DNA of 64,000 nucleotides from JAHEKD01 sp965215945 (GCA_965215945.1 CBDCFC010000008.1:1-64000), one strand, 5' to 3'; shown: positions 17,431 to 27,448, numbered from the stretch's first letter. Notes: generated by a model not told the origin, from the sequence alone. Program-made: numbers and translations.

Positions 17431-18390
17431 GTGTTACTTGCAATCGCTGCAGTAATTTTAGGGCTTGTGCTATTGATCTATTCGGCAGACCGATTCGTTT
17501 TCGGGGCATCCGGTCTTGCTTATAATCTTGGGGTTTCTCCTTTGATGATTGGTTTGACCATTGTCGCCTTCGGAACCTCGGCACCTGAAATATTCGTCTC
17601 AGGTGCGGCTGCCTTGCAAAACAATCCGAACCTGGCTATTGGTAACGCCATTGGTTCTAATATTGCCAATGTCGGATTAGTACTGGGAGTAACTGCGCTT
17701 TTAGTTCCGGTTAGCGTGCACAGAAAAATTATTCAACAGCAACTCCCTATAATGTTTTTGGTGATGTTTATCGGCTTGGCGATTTTTCTAAATGACTATT
17801 TAGGCCGAAATGAGTCAATTATCTTGATTATTCTATTGATTGTATTCATTTTTTATACAGTCATTAATGAAAGAAAACAAGCACCTCTAGTAGATGAATC
17901 ATCAGTAAAGCTTGACACACCCAAACCGGTTTTTTCTGTCATTTGGCTGGTTGCAGGATTAATTCTATTGGTTATCAGCTCTAAAATCCTCGTTTGGGGA
18001 GCTGTTGATATCGCCCAAAGACTAGGCGTTAGCGATCTAATTATCGGTTTAACCATTATCGCTATCGGCACCAGCTTGCCGGAGGTTGCTACATCAGTCG
18101 CCAGCGCCCTTAAGGGAAAACCTGATCTGGCCATGGGTAATGTAGTGGGTTCAAATATTTTTAACTTGCTCGCGGTTATCGGCACAGCCGGCGTTATCGC
18201 ACCGACTCAAATTAATCCGGACGTAATGGGCCGCGATGTTCCAGTCATGTTTGCTATCACCATTTTAATGGTGCTTTTAGCCACCCCCTGGCGTACTAAT
18301 CATCTTTTGACTAGATTAGGCGGTGCAGCCTTACTGGCTGGATATATTGCTTATCTTGGCTATTTAATTATTCAAACAACCAACACATAG
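17431..18390 (+). CDS. yrbG: Calcium/sodium antiporter, YrbG family
   Basis: A 319-residue CaCA-family exchanger with the two inverted alpha-repeats. The first is TIVAFGTSAPEIFVS followed by GNAIGSNIANVGLVLG. The second is TIIAIGTSLPEVATSVAS followed by GNVVGSNIFNLLAVIG. The acidic residue in each G-T-S-x-P-E motif binds the cation. About ten hydrophobic helices are visible. The start is GTG at 17431 with AAGGA upstream. It heads the kdsD-lptCAB gene string, divergent from mla, the same arrangement as E. coli yrbG-kdsD. Confidence 0.93.
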   Translation: MLLAIAAVILGLVLLIYSADRFVFGASGLAYNLGVSPLMIGLTIVAFGTSAPEIFVSGAAALQNNPNLAIGNAIGSNIANVGLVLGVTALLVPVSVHRKIIQQQLPIMFLVMFIGLAIFLNDYLGRNESIILIILLIVFIFYTVINERKQAPLVDESSVKLDTPKPVFSVIWLVAGLILLVISSKILVWGAVDIAQRLGVSDLIIGLTIIAIGTSLPEVATSVASALKGKPDLAMGNVVGSNIFNLLAVIGTAGVIAPTQINPDVMGRDVPVMFAITILMVLLATPWRTNHLLTRLGGAALLAGYIAYLGYLIIQTTNT

Positions 18391-18436
18391 TATTGTTCAG
18401 TTAGAATTGTGTTTTTCACGTTAAAATTGTAAGAGT

Positions 18437-19408
18437 ATGGGAGAGAAAACCGCGCAATCTATCGCCAAAGATGTCCTCAAGCTTGAGTCTGAGGCCATTT
18501 TGCAGCAATTGGATCATATCGATGCTTCATTTAATCAAGCTGTTGAACTTATTCAACAATGTGATGGACGGGTTGTCGTGCTTGGTGTTGGCAAATCAGG
18601 CCACATTGGCGGCAAAATAGCAGCCAGTCTCGCCAGCACCGGCACCCCTGCGTTTTTTGTTCATCCAGGCGAAGCGAGCCATGGCGATCTGGGCATGATT
18701 ACGCCCAAAGACATTACGCTTGCCTTATCTAATTCGGGCGAAACACCGGAAATATTAGTGATATTACCCATGCTAAAACGCATGGGAGTTAAGACTATTG
18801 CACTTACCGGCAAATCTGACTCGTCCCTGGCACAGCAAAGTGAAGTTGTTATCGATGTCAGTGTCGATAAAGAGGCCTGTCCACTTAACCTGGCCCCAAC
18901 TTCCAGTACCACCGCAACCTTGGCAATCGGTGATGCTTTGACTGTTGCTTTGCTTGAATTAAGAGGATTCACTAGCGAAGATTTCGCTAGATCTCATCCT
19001 GGTGGTGCACTTGGACGCCGATTATTGCTTTATGTTAAAGACATTATGCACAAGGGGGCTGAAATTCCAGTTGTGACAGAAAACACCAGCCTGCAAGAAG
19101 CCCTGGTGGAGATGTCCAGTAAAGGGCTGGGGATGACTGCAGTGGTAGATAAAGATGGGAAACTATGTGGTATTTTCACCGATGGTGACTTACGGCGGAC
19201 ATTAAATGATAAGGTTGATGTTTATGAGAGCGAAATAGTTGATTTAATGACTAAAGATCCCATAACGGTTAGCGAGGATAAATTGGCGGCCGAAGTTGTG
19301 AGTATGATGCAGAAAAATAATATCAACGGCGTTTTTGTGGTCGATGACCAACTGAAACCCGTTGGCGCATTAAATACGCTTGATCTTATTCGGGCGGGGA
19401 TTTTCTGA
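18437..19408 (+). CDS. kdsD: Arabinose-5-phosphate isomerase KdsD
   Basis: KdsD converts ribulose 5-phosphate to arabinose 5-phosphate, the first step towards Kdo for LPS. The N-terminal SIS domain shows VVVLGVGKSGHIGGKIAASL, FVHPGEASHGDLGM and LSNSGETPEI. ARSHPGGALGRRLL closes this domain. Two CBS repeats follow (about residues 205-323). Length (323) is normal. The TGATG overlap with lptC shows coupling. In most relatives kdsC, encoding Kdo 8-phosphate phosphatase, lies between kdsD and lptC; it is absent here. Confidence 0.96.
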   Translation: MGEKTAQSIAKDVLKLESEAILQQLDHIDASFNQAVELIQQCDGRVVVLGVGKSGHIGGKIAASLASTGTPAFFVHPGEASHGDLGMITPKDITLALSNSGETPEILVILPMLKRMGVKTIALTGKSDSSLAQQSEVVIDVSVDKEACPLNLAPTSSTTATLAIGDALTVALLELRGFTSEDFARSHPGGALGRRLLLYVKDIMHKGAEIPVVTENTSLQEALVEMSSKGLGMTAVVDKDGKLCGIFTDGDLRRTLNDKVDVYESEIVDLMTKDPITVSEDKLAAEVVSMMQKNNINGVFVVDDQLKPVGALNTLDLIRAGIF

Positions 19409-19854
19409 TGCGAATTTTTGAGAAGATAGCAATAATTATAGCCTTCGTTATCATGGTTGGATTAAGCATTTGGCTGCAATTAGGCTTGCTTGAAGACCCT
19501 AAACCACAACCTATTCCAGGCAATTCAAGGCACGATCCTGATTACTATGTGGAAAATTTCACCGCCACCGGCGTTGATGAGAACGGACAAAACCGTTATG
19601 TATTGGAAGCGGAAAGAATGGTGCATTTCCCAGATGATGATACTGCCTTACTGGACAAGCCGCACATAATACAGTACAAAGATGGTTTAGCACCAAGACA
19701 TAGTTACTCGGATTCAGGTTGGGTAGCACCTGGTGGGGATGAAGTATTACTGACCGGAAACGTGAGAGTGATTGAAGGCCATGCCACCAATGACTCAGGA
19801 GGAATCATGACAACGGAGAAGCTAAAAATTAAACTCAAAGATAATGATGGGTAG
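19408..19854 (+). CDS. lptC: LPS export system protein LptC
   Basis: A bitopic inner-membrane protein that receives LPS from LptB2FG and passes it to LptA. The 148 residues contain an N-terminal membrane helix (about 5-25) and a beta-jellyroll periplasmic part beginning PDYYVENFTATGVDENGQNR. It is shorter than the E. coli protein (191) but keeps the core fold, including GNVRVIEG. It overlaps kdsD and is followed after 11 bases by lptA. Confidence 0.9.
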   Translation: MRIFEKIAIIIAFVIMVGLSIWLQLGLLEDPKPQPIPGNSRHDPDYYVENFTATGVDENGQNRYVLEAERMVHFPDDDTALLDKPHIIQYKDGLAPRHSYSDSGWVAPGGDEVLLTGNVRVIEGHATNDSGGIMTTEKLKIKLKDNDG

Positions 19855-19865
19855 TTAACTTTAAA

Positions 19866-20447
19866 ATGGGTTTGAAAATGATGAATAAATTCGCAACGGC
19901 ATTTTGCATTTGCACACTAGTAGCCTTTAGTGTGATTGATGTTCATGCATTGAGCACAGACAAGAACCAGCCTGCGGTGATTAGCGCCGATGACGTCGAG
20001 TTCGATTTTTCAACTGGAGTGAGAATTTATCGGGGTAATGTTAAACTCGATCAAGGCACGATGAAACTGCGCGCTGATAAGCTAATCGTCGAATATAAAG
20101 ACGATGTTCTACAAAAAGCTACCGCGTTTGGTAATCCTGCCACTTTTCAGCAACGTCCCGATGGCAAAGAAAAAGATATGATTGGCAAGGGTCAGAAAAT
20201 GGAACTAGATGAAGTCAGAAACATTGTCACTATTATCGACAATGCGTTTATTGATAATGGCGAAGGCACCGCTACTGGCAGTTTGATTACCTATGACATT
20301 GCTAACGACAAAATGAAAATAGTGGGCGGTGCAACCCTTAAACAGGAAGCTCAAGCTAATTCAGAGGTAAAACAGGAAAACGGCAGATCAAAAATAACAA
20401 TAAGCGCCGAAGAACGCAAAAAAGCCAAAGAAACAAAAGAAGAATAA
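19866..20447 (+). CDS. lptA: LPS transport periplasmic protein LptA
   Basis: LptA forms the periplasmic bridge for LPS between LptC and LptD. The 193 residues begin with a signal peptide ending near VHA (about residue 28). The OstA/LptA domain follows, with ISADDVEFDFSTGVRIYRGN, GTMKLRADKLIVEY and FGNPATFQQ. The C-terminus is a charged helical tail rich in Lys and Glu. It sits between lptC and lptB as expected. Confidence 0.94.
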   Translation: MGLKMMNKFATAFCICTLVAFSVIDVHALSTDKNQPAVISADDVEFDFSTGVRIYRGNVKLDQGTMKLRADKLIVEYKDDVLQKATAFGNPATFQQRPDGKEKDMIGKGQKMELDEVRNIVTIIDNAFIDNGEGTATGSLITYDIANDKMKIVGGATLKQEAQANSEVKQENGRSKITISAEERKKAKETKEE

Positions 20448-20472
20448 TTACAAGCCATAAATTTTCATTTGC

Positions 20473-21207
20473 TTGCGCTTTATGCATGAACTGACCACAC
20501 ACGGCCTGGTAAAACGCTACAAGGGATTACGGGTTGTCAACAAAGTTGATATCGATATCAAAACCGGCGAAGTTGTAGGTTTGCTGGGTCCTAATGGTGC
20601 CGGGAAAACAACCTGCTTTTATATGGTGGTTGGACTGATTCGCCGGGATGGCGGTGAGATTAAATTGAACGGTGCTGATATCAGTGATTTACCCATGCAT
20701 GAACGCGCTCGCTTAGGTATCGGCTATCTACCACAGGAGCCCTCAATTTTTCGTAAATTATCTGTTGAAGAAAATATTTACGCTGTGCTTGAAGCGAAAC
20801 CTAAATTAACGACTCAACAGCGCCGGCAACGAACCGATGAGCTACTGGAAGAATTCAATATTACCCATAAACGAAAAAGCCTGGGTATTAGTCTCTCAGG
20901 CGGTGAAAGACGTCGAGCCGAGATCGCCAGAGCAGTCGCTTTAAAACCCAGCTTTATTCTTCTTGATGAACCCTTTGCCGGCATCGACCCGATTTCTGTG
21001 GGTGATATTCAAAATATTATTGCCCACTTGCGCGATTCTGGGATTGGCGTATTGATTACTGACCACAATGTTCGTGAAACACTAGGCATTTGTGATCGTG
21101 CCTATATCATCTCCGAAGGCAAGGTGCTAACAGCCGGTACACCAGGAGAAGTCCTGGCTCACCCGGAAGTCCGTCAAGTCTATTTAGGTGCTGATTTTAG
21201 ACTATAG
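20473..21207 (+). CDS. lptB: LPS export ATPase LptB
   Basis: The ABC ATPase of the LPS extractor. Motifs are Walker A GPNGAGKTT, Q-loop GYLPQEPSIFRKL, signature LSGGERRR, Walker B FILLDEPFAGIDP and switch histidine ITDHNV. These match the LptB subfamily closely. The frame opens with TTG at 20473, but ATG at 20482 (MHELTTHG) is the better start. In most gammaproteobacteria rpoN follows directly; here a 4.9-kb insertion separates them. Confidence 0.96.
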   Translation: MRFMHELTTHGLVKRYKGLRVVNKVDIDIKTGEVVGLLGPNGAGKTTCFYMVVGLIRRDGGEIKLNGADISDLPMHERARLGIGYLPQEPSIFRKLSVEENIYAVLEAKPKLTTQQRRQRTDELLEEFNITHKRKSLGISLSGGERRRAEIARAVALKPSFILLDEPFAGIDPISVGDIQNIIAHLRDSGIGVLITDHNVRETLGICDRAYIISEGKVLTAGTPGEVLAHPEVRQVYLGADFRL

Positions 21208-21440
21208 ACTTAAGCCAACTGCCGTTATTATTTACTGATCTCATTTCCCGCGCTTGTCGCGGGATCTCCCCAGACAGTCTCTGTTTAGGTGATGGAAACC
21301 CGGCACTAAGCCGGGGAATATAGTTATTTCTGTAAATCATGAAACATGATCGTATGAGTCATTGCGAGCGTAGCGAAGCAATCCAGGCCCTTTAACATTG
21401 TCGAGATTGTTTCACTATATATGAAATTGACTATATTAGT
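21208..21440. repeat. Palindromic repeats downstream of lptB
   Basis: The start of a 565-bp gene-free stretch. CCCGCGCTTGTCGCGGG at 21247-21263 and CCCGGCACTAAGCCGGGG at 21299-21316 are hairpins of the same GC-rich family seen at 2.0-2.3 kb. At 21358-21384 lies a copy of the widespread repeat with core CATTGCGAGCGTAGCGAAGC. The first hairpin is 40 bp after the lptB stop and could end that transcript, although no clear T-run follows. Confidence 0.65.
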
Positions 21441-21772
21441 CATTCCTTACCTTTGAAACAACGGATTACGTTTAAATGCAAAGCTGAAGTTTACATACTC
21501 CGGTTAGTACTTTACAAACCCGATAGAACATGGAATCCCATCAGGCCCACTGGCCTTTCTTATTACTCCGCTCTGTCCGTCGGCCTCTTGTGTCATTAAC
21601 AAACGAGTGGGAACGGGGGTGAGTAATATGGGTGACTTTCAGCCCTTGTCCTCATCCAAGGATATTACGGCTTAGAGACGCTTCGATCTAAGCCAATCAG
21701 GCCTGCCAGGATAGTGACTCCAATCAGGCCCGTTTCAGCGTACGGTTTGAATCAGTGGTAGGGTATCTGAGA
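21441..21772. other. Non-coding segment of unknown identity with repeated ATCAGGCC
   Basis: About 330 bases without a credible gene separate the repeats from the C25-like gene. ATCAGGCC occurs three times, at roughly 21550, 21697 and 21724, in varied flanks. The stretch has the look of a structured or mobile-element-derived non-coding region, for example the end of a lost insertion sequence. I could not assign it to a family. Confidence 0.35.
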
Positions 21773-24700
21773 TTATGGTGAACTTAGAGAAACCGTTGGA
21801 TCCCCCAGTATCGCCCAGTTAATGTCAACATTAGGGTTGTTTTGCGCCGCCTTCGCCGCCTTCACTGCCTCACCAAGCGTACTGCCTTCATTCACCGTAC
21901 TATTCAGTATCGAGGTCCCCATCTGGATGTTCTCACCCTGGTTCGATAATAACATCGCCCCAGTGATCGTCATCGCATTACCCGTAAACAACAATTGATG
22001 CGCTAAACTGTTCACCGCCGCCCCTTCATACCACGTCACATAACAACTCATCGGCACCCATAACTCCGAGCCCACCGCATCCACCAACCCACTCACATCA
22101 CTGGACTTGAATAAATTGTAATTCGATAATTGACCCGTGCTCGCATGACCGTTATACAACACAATGTCCGGTGACGGTGCGCCAGACGTACCACTTAACT
22201 CACCAATAATCTCACCTTTCGCCTGACCAATCGCCTGCGGCAACGCCTGCGCCCTCGCCTCGGCCTGCGTTAATGTCGGATCCGAGGCCATCAACGCATC
22301 AACAAGATCAGCTAAAATACTATCCACATACACTCGGCTTTGATCATAAAATCCCCCGAATACTTGGGCAATACCGTCTAACGCACCACCAAAATCAATC
22401 CCTTCACCCGCCATCGTGTGCTCTGCTATCAATAACAACTCACTACTCGTGTGAGTGGGTGTGCCCCACGCCATACTCTTGTCTACTATCGCCTGTACAT
22501 CATCCATCGTCCGCACCGGCCATCGACCAATACTCGCAAATAATCCTCCCGCCTCATCCTGCACATACGGCACATCACTCACCGTATACTGCGAATGATT
22601 ACTCTCCCCATAATGCCCCGGGATGAACGTCACCGCACCCGTACCCAGCTTATCCGTATGGTCATACGTACTGCCCCCGACAACCAATACATAGTCTAAC
22701 TGCCCGTAGGCCGCCTTCACCGCCGAGATATACCTCGTCAATCCAGCCGGACCTGACTGACCACCGCCAAAACTATCCTCTATTTCCAGATAGTTGATCA
22801 CCGATACACCATACCCCTCGCCTTGCTTATGCAATACATACGCATCAAGCGCCGACCCTAAAAAGCTCGGATGACTAATCAATAGGTAATTACTGCCTCC
22901 CGCCTGCGCCACTAAATCAGCTTGACTCACAACAGACTTCTCTATCAATCCCTCAACACTTAACGCCTGGGTACGAGCACCCACCCAGTACCGAAGCGCT
23001 TCTCCCTCACTCAACAATCCCGCACCCGCCAACGCCGCAAACCGCACCGTGCGTACCTGCTCTCCGTCTGCATTCGTCGATTTCGGCGCATTCTCCGGGA
23101 TAAGCCGCACTAAATTCGACCCATCCGTAGCAAACACCCACGGATAACCCTTGTTCGGCACCTCTACCTCGTACCCTAACTCACCATCATTGGGCGCCGT
23201 AAATATCAAATAATTATCCCCCGCCTTCGATACATACGGGCGCGCATAACGCAATCCCATCGAATCTAAATGCACCTCACTAAACGCATAACCCGACCCC
23301 ACACTGAATAACCCCCCAACCACCGCCTCACCGTCGGTCACCGTCAACGGCGTCCCCGACGGAATCTCTAACAATACCTCCCATAACCCCGATCCCGATG
23401 AACTCGCCCTCGACGCTAAATACAAGACCCCATTCTCACCCGCCGGACTTAAGACCACACCCTGCACTTCATGTTCATCACCAACCCCCCCTAAAGCACT
23501 GCTCTTGCCTAACCCTAAGGCAATGTGCTTCGGCTCACTCGACAAGGCATCCGCCTCAATCGGCACCGATAAGCCGTATAAGCGCGGCTTACCCGGCTCA
23601 CTCACTAATACCTGCGTCACCCACGGGTCATCCGCTGAACTGCTAAATAAATATATATTGTCCTGTTCAACCGCACTTGTCTCTACATAATGCGCACTAA
23701 ATCCACTACTCACCCCTTGTTTACCCTGCTTGGGCGCATTTAACGCTCGATAACGATCTAATACCAACCGATACACACTCGATTCGGTATAAATCCCCGC
23801 CGTTTCATCCGGCCCTTGGCCGTAAAAATACACCTCGCCCTTACTCCCAAACGTCTTGCCGCTCTTCACATAACGCACCACCGCATCACCGGCACTATCA
23901 ATAATCGCTATATCACGTTTTAACGCCCCGCTTAAATCCATCCCCGCCGCACTTAACTCACTGCTCGTCAGCCGGTATAAGCCGTCTTCACGCACCCTAA
24001 ACTCAATCACCGTCTGCGTCGAACTCGCCGCACTTTGAACCGCACCGGCTTCAGACACCGCTACCTTACGGTACCCATGCACCCGGTCTTTCACATACCC
24101 CTGCGCTAACATACTCGCATCTAACTCAGCACGCACCGCATCCCAGGCAATCGGCTCTAATTGCCCTAATTCACCGTAGCTTTCACCTAACTCAAACGGC
24201 CCGTAATAATGCTCAGAACCATCACTATCCACACTCGATAGCCCCACGCTCACTAACTGATCAATCGAATTCGGAATCTTCACCCGCTTGGCATAACTCT
24301 GCGGCTCTACCGCATTGCCGCTACCGGACTTTATCAGCCAATTATGTAATTTATCCCACTGGCCATCCGCACCATCCAGGCCCCACAACTGAAAACCGAC
24401 ATTAAATAACTCACTGCTCGTCCCCCAAGCAAACTCTACGTGCGAGCCTTTTTTAATACTGCTGAAACTAGATAAGGTGACCGGAACCGTCTCTTTATCA
24501 ACGTTAGTAATCGTACACGTCGTGGTCGTTGAATCATCATTGTTGATGGTGAACACCTCACCGGGTAAAGGAGGATCTGACACATTCACAGTACCATTCG
24601 CATTGACATCCAACATCACCGTCACTTCTCGATTAGGATCTCCCACTGGCACAAAAATATTTTCATAGGTACATTCAATCTCTTCCAGTTCCCAGTCTCC

Positions 24701-25894
24701 TGGCAAAGTCAGCTCGGACAGCACAAAATCTGGAGAGAAAATGACATTATCCCAGGTTTGTGGACCGTTGATTGCCGGAGGGGCAAAGGAAAACGTGTCT
24801 TGGATTGCGGTATTATCCCCAACATTCTCATCATTCGCCAAAACCACCAACGTATCATCATGAACCGGCGAATCATCATTATTCTCCAGAAAATAAGTGA
24901 AATCAAAGGTTGGTAATGGGTCTACTTGGGGGACTCCATTTGCATAATAGGCTACTTTACTGATCTCCACTGAACCACAATTATCAATGACAACCCCACC
25001 AGCAGGTGCATCAACTACATCTTCAAGCTGGGTATTATAAGAACTTCCTGAGGCGCGGCTGATGATCGAACCAACTTCAAATGTAACGCACTCATCCTGG
25101 GGGATTACACCAAGTTGGTCTAGGTTGGCTGCACATTCAAAAAAACCGTCAGGTCTAATAAGCGTGCACTGAAAAGCATTAGTATTAACACCTACCGGTG
25201 CCCAGCCAGAACCGTCTGTATAGCAAGTATATTCAACCGCATTGACGGCGTTCGTGCCAACACGAAAGTCAATGATGCAATCACCTGTTGTAGGAGATGT
25301 ACCAGTAAATGTGTCGAAAAGGGGAATACTGTAGCCACGATTGCCTGTCACATTCGGTTCAAAGTAACCTCCAACGTAAAGAATATTTTCGAATTCCGAA
25401 CCATTTTGAATGATCTCGGCAGCAACGTAGATCGAACAGAGCTCAGTTTTGTTGGAAACACCGCCTGTCCCTATTTGGCCAGGAGGCCAGTCAGGATCAT
25501 TAAAATTGATACTGGAAAGAACGGCACTGGTATCGGTCACACCCTCTCCTGGCGTGCCGTCACAGCTATCATCACCACCGTCAATAACCAAAAATGTATT
25601 ACCTTCAGTACCACTATAAGGAGTTCCCATAAAGGTTCCAGGTCCATACCCTCCTATTGCCGTGCCTGCCTGGTTAAGAAAGTCAAATTCCACACCACTC
25701 GCCGATTCCGGGTTACCGTCAATTTCAAATGGCGTATTCGGTGATAAACCAGTTGTTGCATTAACGCTCATCACAAATGTCGCCGCTAAAAAGCTTGCGG
25801 CAAGTTTTATGGGCACTCTTTTTGCTGGCCGATTTATTTCAGAAAGACGATTGTTCTCGATAGAATCAAGACAATGAAAAGCGCTTAAAGACAT
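21773..25894 (-). CDS. Large secreted protein with C-terminal gingipain-like (peptidase C25) domain
   Basis: A 1373-residue secreted protein. A signal segment lies unusually deep (about residues 27-46, hydrophobic LAASFLAATFVMSV before NATTG). Residues 50-300 form a Cys-containing beta-rich region. Residues 308-464 resemble a prealbumin-like fold ending TTTTCTITN. Residues 470-520 carry VPVTLSSFSSIKKG and FAWGTSSELFNVGFQLWG, an FN3-like segment seen in surface proteins. The C-terminal third is C25-like, with candidate catalytic His in LYNGHASTGQL (about H1250), Cys in PMSCYVTWYE (about C1284), and a closing AILGDPTVSL. No sorting tail is visible. Base use changes sharply near residue 468. Protease activity is inferred from the motifs. 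Confidence 0.75.
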   Translation of the reverse strand: MSLSAFHCLDSIENNRLSEINRPAKRVPIKLAASFLAATFVMSVNATTGLSPNTPFEIDGNPESASGVEFDFLNQAGTAIGGYGPGTFMGTPYSGTEGNTFLVIDGGDDSCDGTPGEGVTDTSAVLSSINFNDPDWPPGQIGTGGVSNKTELCSIYVAAEIIQNGSEFENILYVGGYFEPNVTGNRGYSIPLFDTFTGTSPTTGDCIIDFRVGTNAVNAVEYTCYTDGSGWAPVGVNTNAFQCTLIRPDGFFECAANLDQLGVIPQDECVTFEVGSIISRASGSSYNTQLEDVVDAPAGGVVIDNCGSVEISKVAYYANGVPQVDPLPTFDFTYFLENNDDSPVHDDTLVVLANDENVGDNTAIQDTFSFAPPAINGPQTWDNVIFSPDFVLSELTLPGDWELEEIECTYENIFVPVGDPNREVTVMLDVNANGTVNVSDPPLPGEVFTINNDDSTTTTCTITNVDKETVPVTLSSFSSIKKGSHVEFAWGTSSELFNVGFQLWGLDGADGQWDKLHNWLIKSGSGNAVEPQSYAKRVKIPNSIDQLVSVGLSSVDSDGSEHYYGPFELGESYGELGQLEPIAWDAVRAELDASMLAQGYVKDRVHGYRKVAVSEAGAVQSAASSTQTVIEFRVREDGLYRLTSSELSAAGMDLSGALKRDIAIIDSAGDAVVRYVKSGKTFGSKGEVYFYGQGPDETAGIYTESSVYRLVLDRYRALNAPKQGKQGVSSGFSAHYVETSAVEQDNIYLFSSSADDPWVTQVLVSEPGKPRLYGLSVPIEADALSSEPKHIALGLGKSSALGGVGDEHEVQGVVLSPAGENGVLYLASRASSSGSGLWEVLLEIPSGTPLTVTDGEAVVGGLFSVGSGYAFSEVHLDSMGLRYARPYVSKAGDNYLIFTAPNDGELGYEVEVPNKGYPWVFATDGSNLVRLIPENAPKSTNADGEQVRTVRFAALAGAGLLSEGEALRYWVGARTQALSVEGLIEKSVVSQADLVAQAGGSNYLLISHPSFLGSALDAYVLHKQGEGYGVSVINYLEIEDSFGGGQSGPAGLTRYISAVKAAYGQLDYVLVVGGSTYDHTDKLGTGAVTFIPGHYGESNHSQYTVSDVPYVQDEAGGLFASIGRWPVRTMDDVQAIVDKSMAWGTPTHTSSELLLIAEHTMAGEGIDFGGALDGIAQVFGGFYDQSRVYVDSILADLVDALMASDPTLTQAEARAQALPQAIGQAKGEIIGELSGTSGAPSPDIVLYNGHASTGQLSNYNLFKSSDVSGLVDAVGSELWVPMSCYVTWYEGAAVNSLAHQLLFTGNAMTITGAMLLSNQGENIQMGTSILNSTVNEGSTLGEAVKAAKAAQNNPNVDINWAILGDPTVSLSSP

Positions 25895-26126
25895 AATTTC
25901 CCCCTGTTAATTGAATTTATATTTATAACCGATGTTGTGTAGCATCTAGTATAAGTTAGACTACCCAATCTAAACTAATTTAACACATGTTTACAATGCA
26001 ATATTCTTAAGCTATTGTCAATCAAACAAAAGTATAGTAGTGCGTTAATTGCATTAAATATATTTAATGTTTAATGAGCACTATATCTGTAGATGATTAT
26101 TTAAGAATATCGTTGTTTATTAGCTT
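25895..26126. promoter_or_regulatory. AT-rich divergent promoter region before rpoN
   Basis: This 232-bp AT-rich gap separates the start of the C25-like gene from rpoN, which point away from each other. It must carry the promoter of each. Short TATA-rich stretches are frequent and I cannot choose a single -10 element. Its existence means rpoN no longer depends on readthrough from lptB. Confidence 0.4.
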
Positions 26127-27440
26127 GTGAAACCCGCGTTAAAACTCAGAACTAGTCAACAATTAAACCTCACACCCCAGATTCAACAAACAATACGCAT
26201 GTTGCAATTGGGTGCAAAAGAGTTAAGTGAGGAAATTGATGAAACACTGTCAAATAATCCTTTGCTGCAGGAATCCAGAACTTATCAACATTCATCTGTG
26301 CAAACAGATGACAACTCATCTTGGCTGGAAAATCAACCGACTGTAGAAAAGCAAACGCTTGAAGATCATTTAATCAAGCAACTGAGTTTTTTAAATCTTG
26401 GCAGTCATCAATATGTAATGGCATGCATTGTGATTGCCTGTCTTGATGACGATGGTTATTTACGTAAGTCAGAATCTGAGTTGATACAAGCTTGTGCCAA
26501 TGAAAATATTACAACGGACGACCAACAAGTCGTCAAAGCAATCAATGTTGTACAGCAACTTGAACCCGTTGGTGTTGGTTGTCGGGATTTAGCAGAGTGT
26601 CTGCGATTACAGGTTCAGCAACGACAGGTCGATAAAAAAATTCAAACTATCGCTGTGAAGATTTGCGAGAAGCTGGAATTACTGAGCACTAATAAAAATC
26701 AATTACAACATTTAATCAATGTAAACGATGATGATTTCCAGACCACCTTGGATTTGATTGCACAACTTGACCCTGCTCCGGGCAAAGCGTTCGATCAGGA
26801 AACAACAATCTATATACAACCGGATGTCCTATTAACTCAGATAGACAACCAATTTCTGATTCAGCTTAATCCTATTATTAATAGAGGCATTGAATTAAAT
26901 CAACACTATATCGATTTATTAAAAAGTTCCAACAAAGCTGGCGACAAAGACTATTTAAAGAAAAACCTCGATAAAGCCAAATGGTGGCTCAATGCTTTAG
27001 TGCAACGCAATAAAACGCTGTATGCCGTTGCCGAATATATGATTCAACATCAGTCAGGCTATTTTGAACGCGGGGATACGATGGCCTTGAAACCGCTCAA
27101 GCAACAACAAATTGCTGATACTCTGGACATTCATATTTCAACAGTTAGCCGGGCAATCCGTGATAAGTATGTACAAACACCTATAGGTCTTATTGCTTTG
27201 AAGCAATTATTAGCAGGCACTGTTAAAACTGAAGATGAAAAAACCCTTTCAAATCAAGCAGTCAAGTCAATAATCAAAAATTTAATAAAAAATGAGCCTT
27301 CACAAACCCCCCTTTCAGACAGTAAGATAGTGACAGAGTTACAAACAAGAGGAATTATTATCGCCCGACGTACCGTAAATAAATACCGTGAACAATTAAA
27401 TATCCCCGCGTCGAACAGACGCAAAGTCATTAATACATAG
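26127..27440 (+). CDS. rpoN: RNA polymerase sigma-54 factor RpoN
   Basis: Sigma-54 directs polymerase to -24/-12 promoters that need an AAA+ activator. The 437 residues include the glutamine-rich region I (LRTSQQLNLTPQIQQTIRML), the core-binding domain (for example QQLEPVGVGCRDLAECL and IAQLDPAPGKAF), the HTH region DTLDIHISTVSRAIRDKYV and the RpoN box ARRTVNKYREQLNIP. It is somewhat short (E. coli 477) because the acidic region II is small. The start is GTG at 26127. hpf follows after eight bases. Confidence 0.96.
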   Translation: MKPALKLRTSQQLNLTPQIQQTIRMLQLGAKELSEEIDETLSNNPLLQESRTYQHSSVQTDDNSSWLENQPTVEKQTLEDHLIKQLSFLNLGSHQYVMACIVIACLDDDGYLRKSESELIQACANENITTDDQQVVKAINVVQQLEPVGVGCRDLAECLRLQVQQRQVDKKIQTIAVKICEKLELLSTNKNQLQHLINVNDDDFQTTLDLIAQLDPAPGKAFDQETTIYIQPDVLLTQIDNQFLIQLNPIINRGIELNQHYIDLLKSSNKAGDKDYLKKNLDKAKWWLNALVQRNKTLYAVAEYMIQHQSGYFERGDTMALKPLKQQQIADTLDIHISTVSRAIRDKYVQTPIGLIALKQLLAGTVKTEDEKTLSNQAVKSIIKNLIKNEPSQTPLSDSKIVTELQTRGIIIARRTVNKYREQLNIPASNRRKVINT

Positions 27441-27448
27441 GAGATTTT

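Noticed and set aside
22273..23690. Plus-strand frames of 61-117 codons opposite the C25-like gene
   Set aside because: They are antisense shadows caused by the C-rich, G-poor strand. The His/Pro/Ser-rich translations have no family features.
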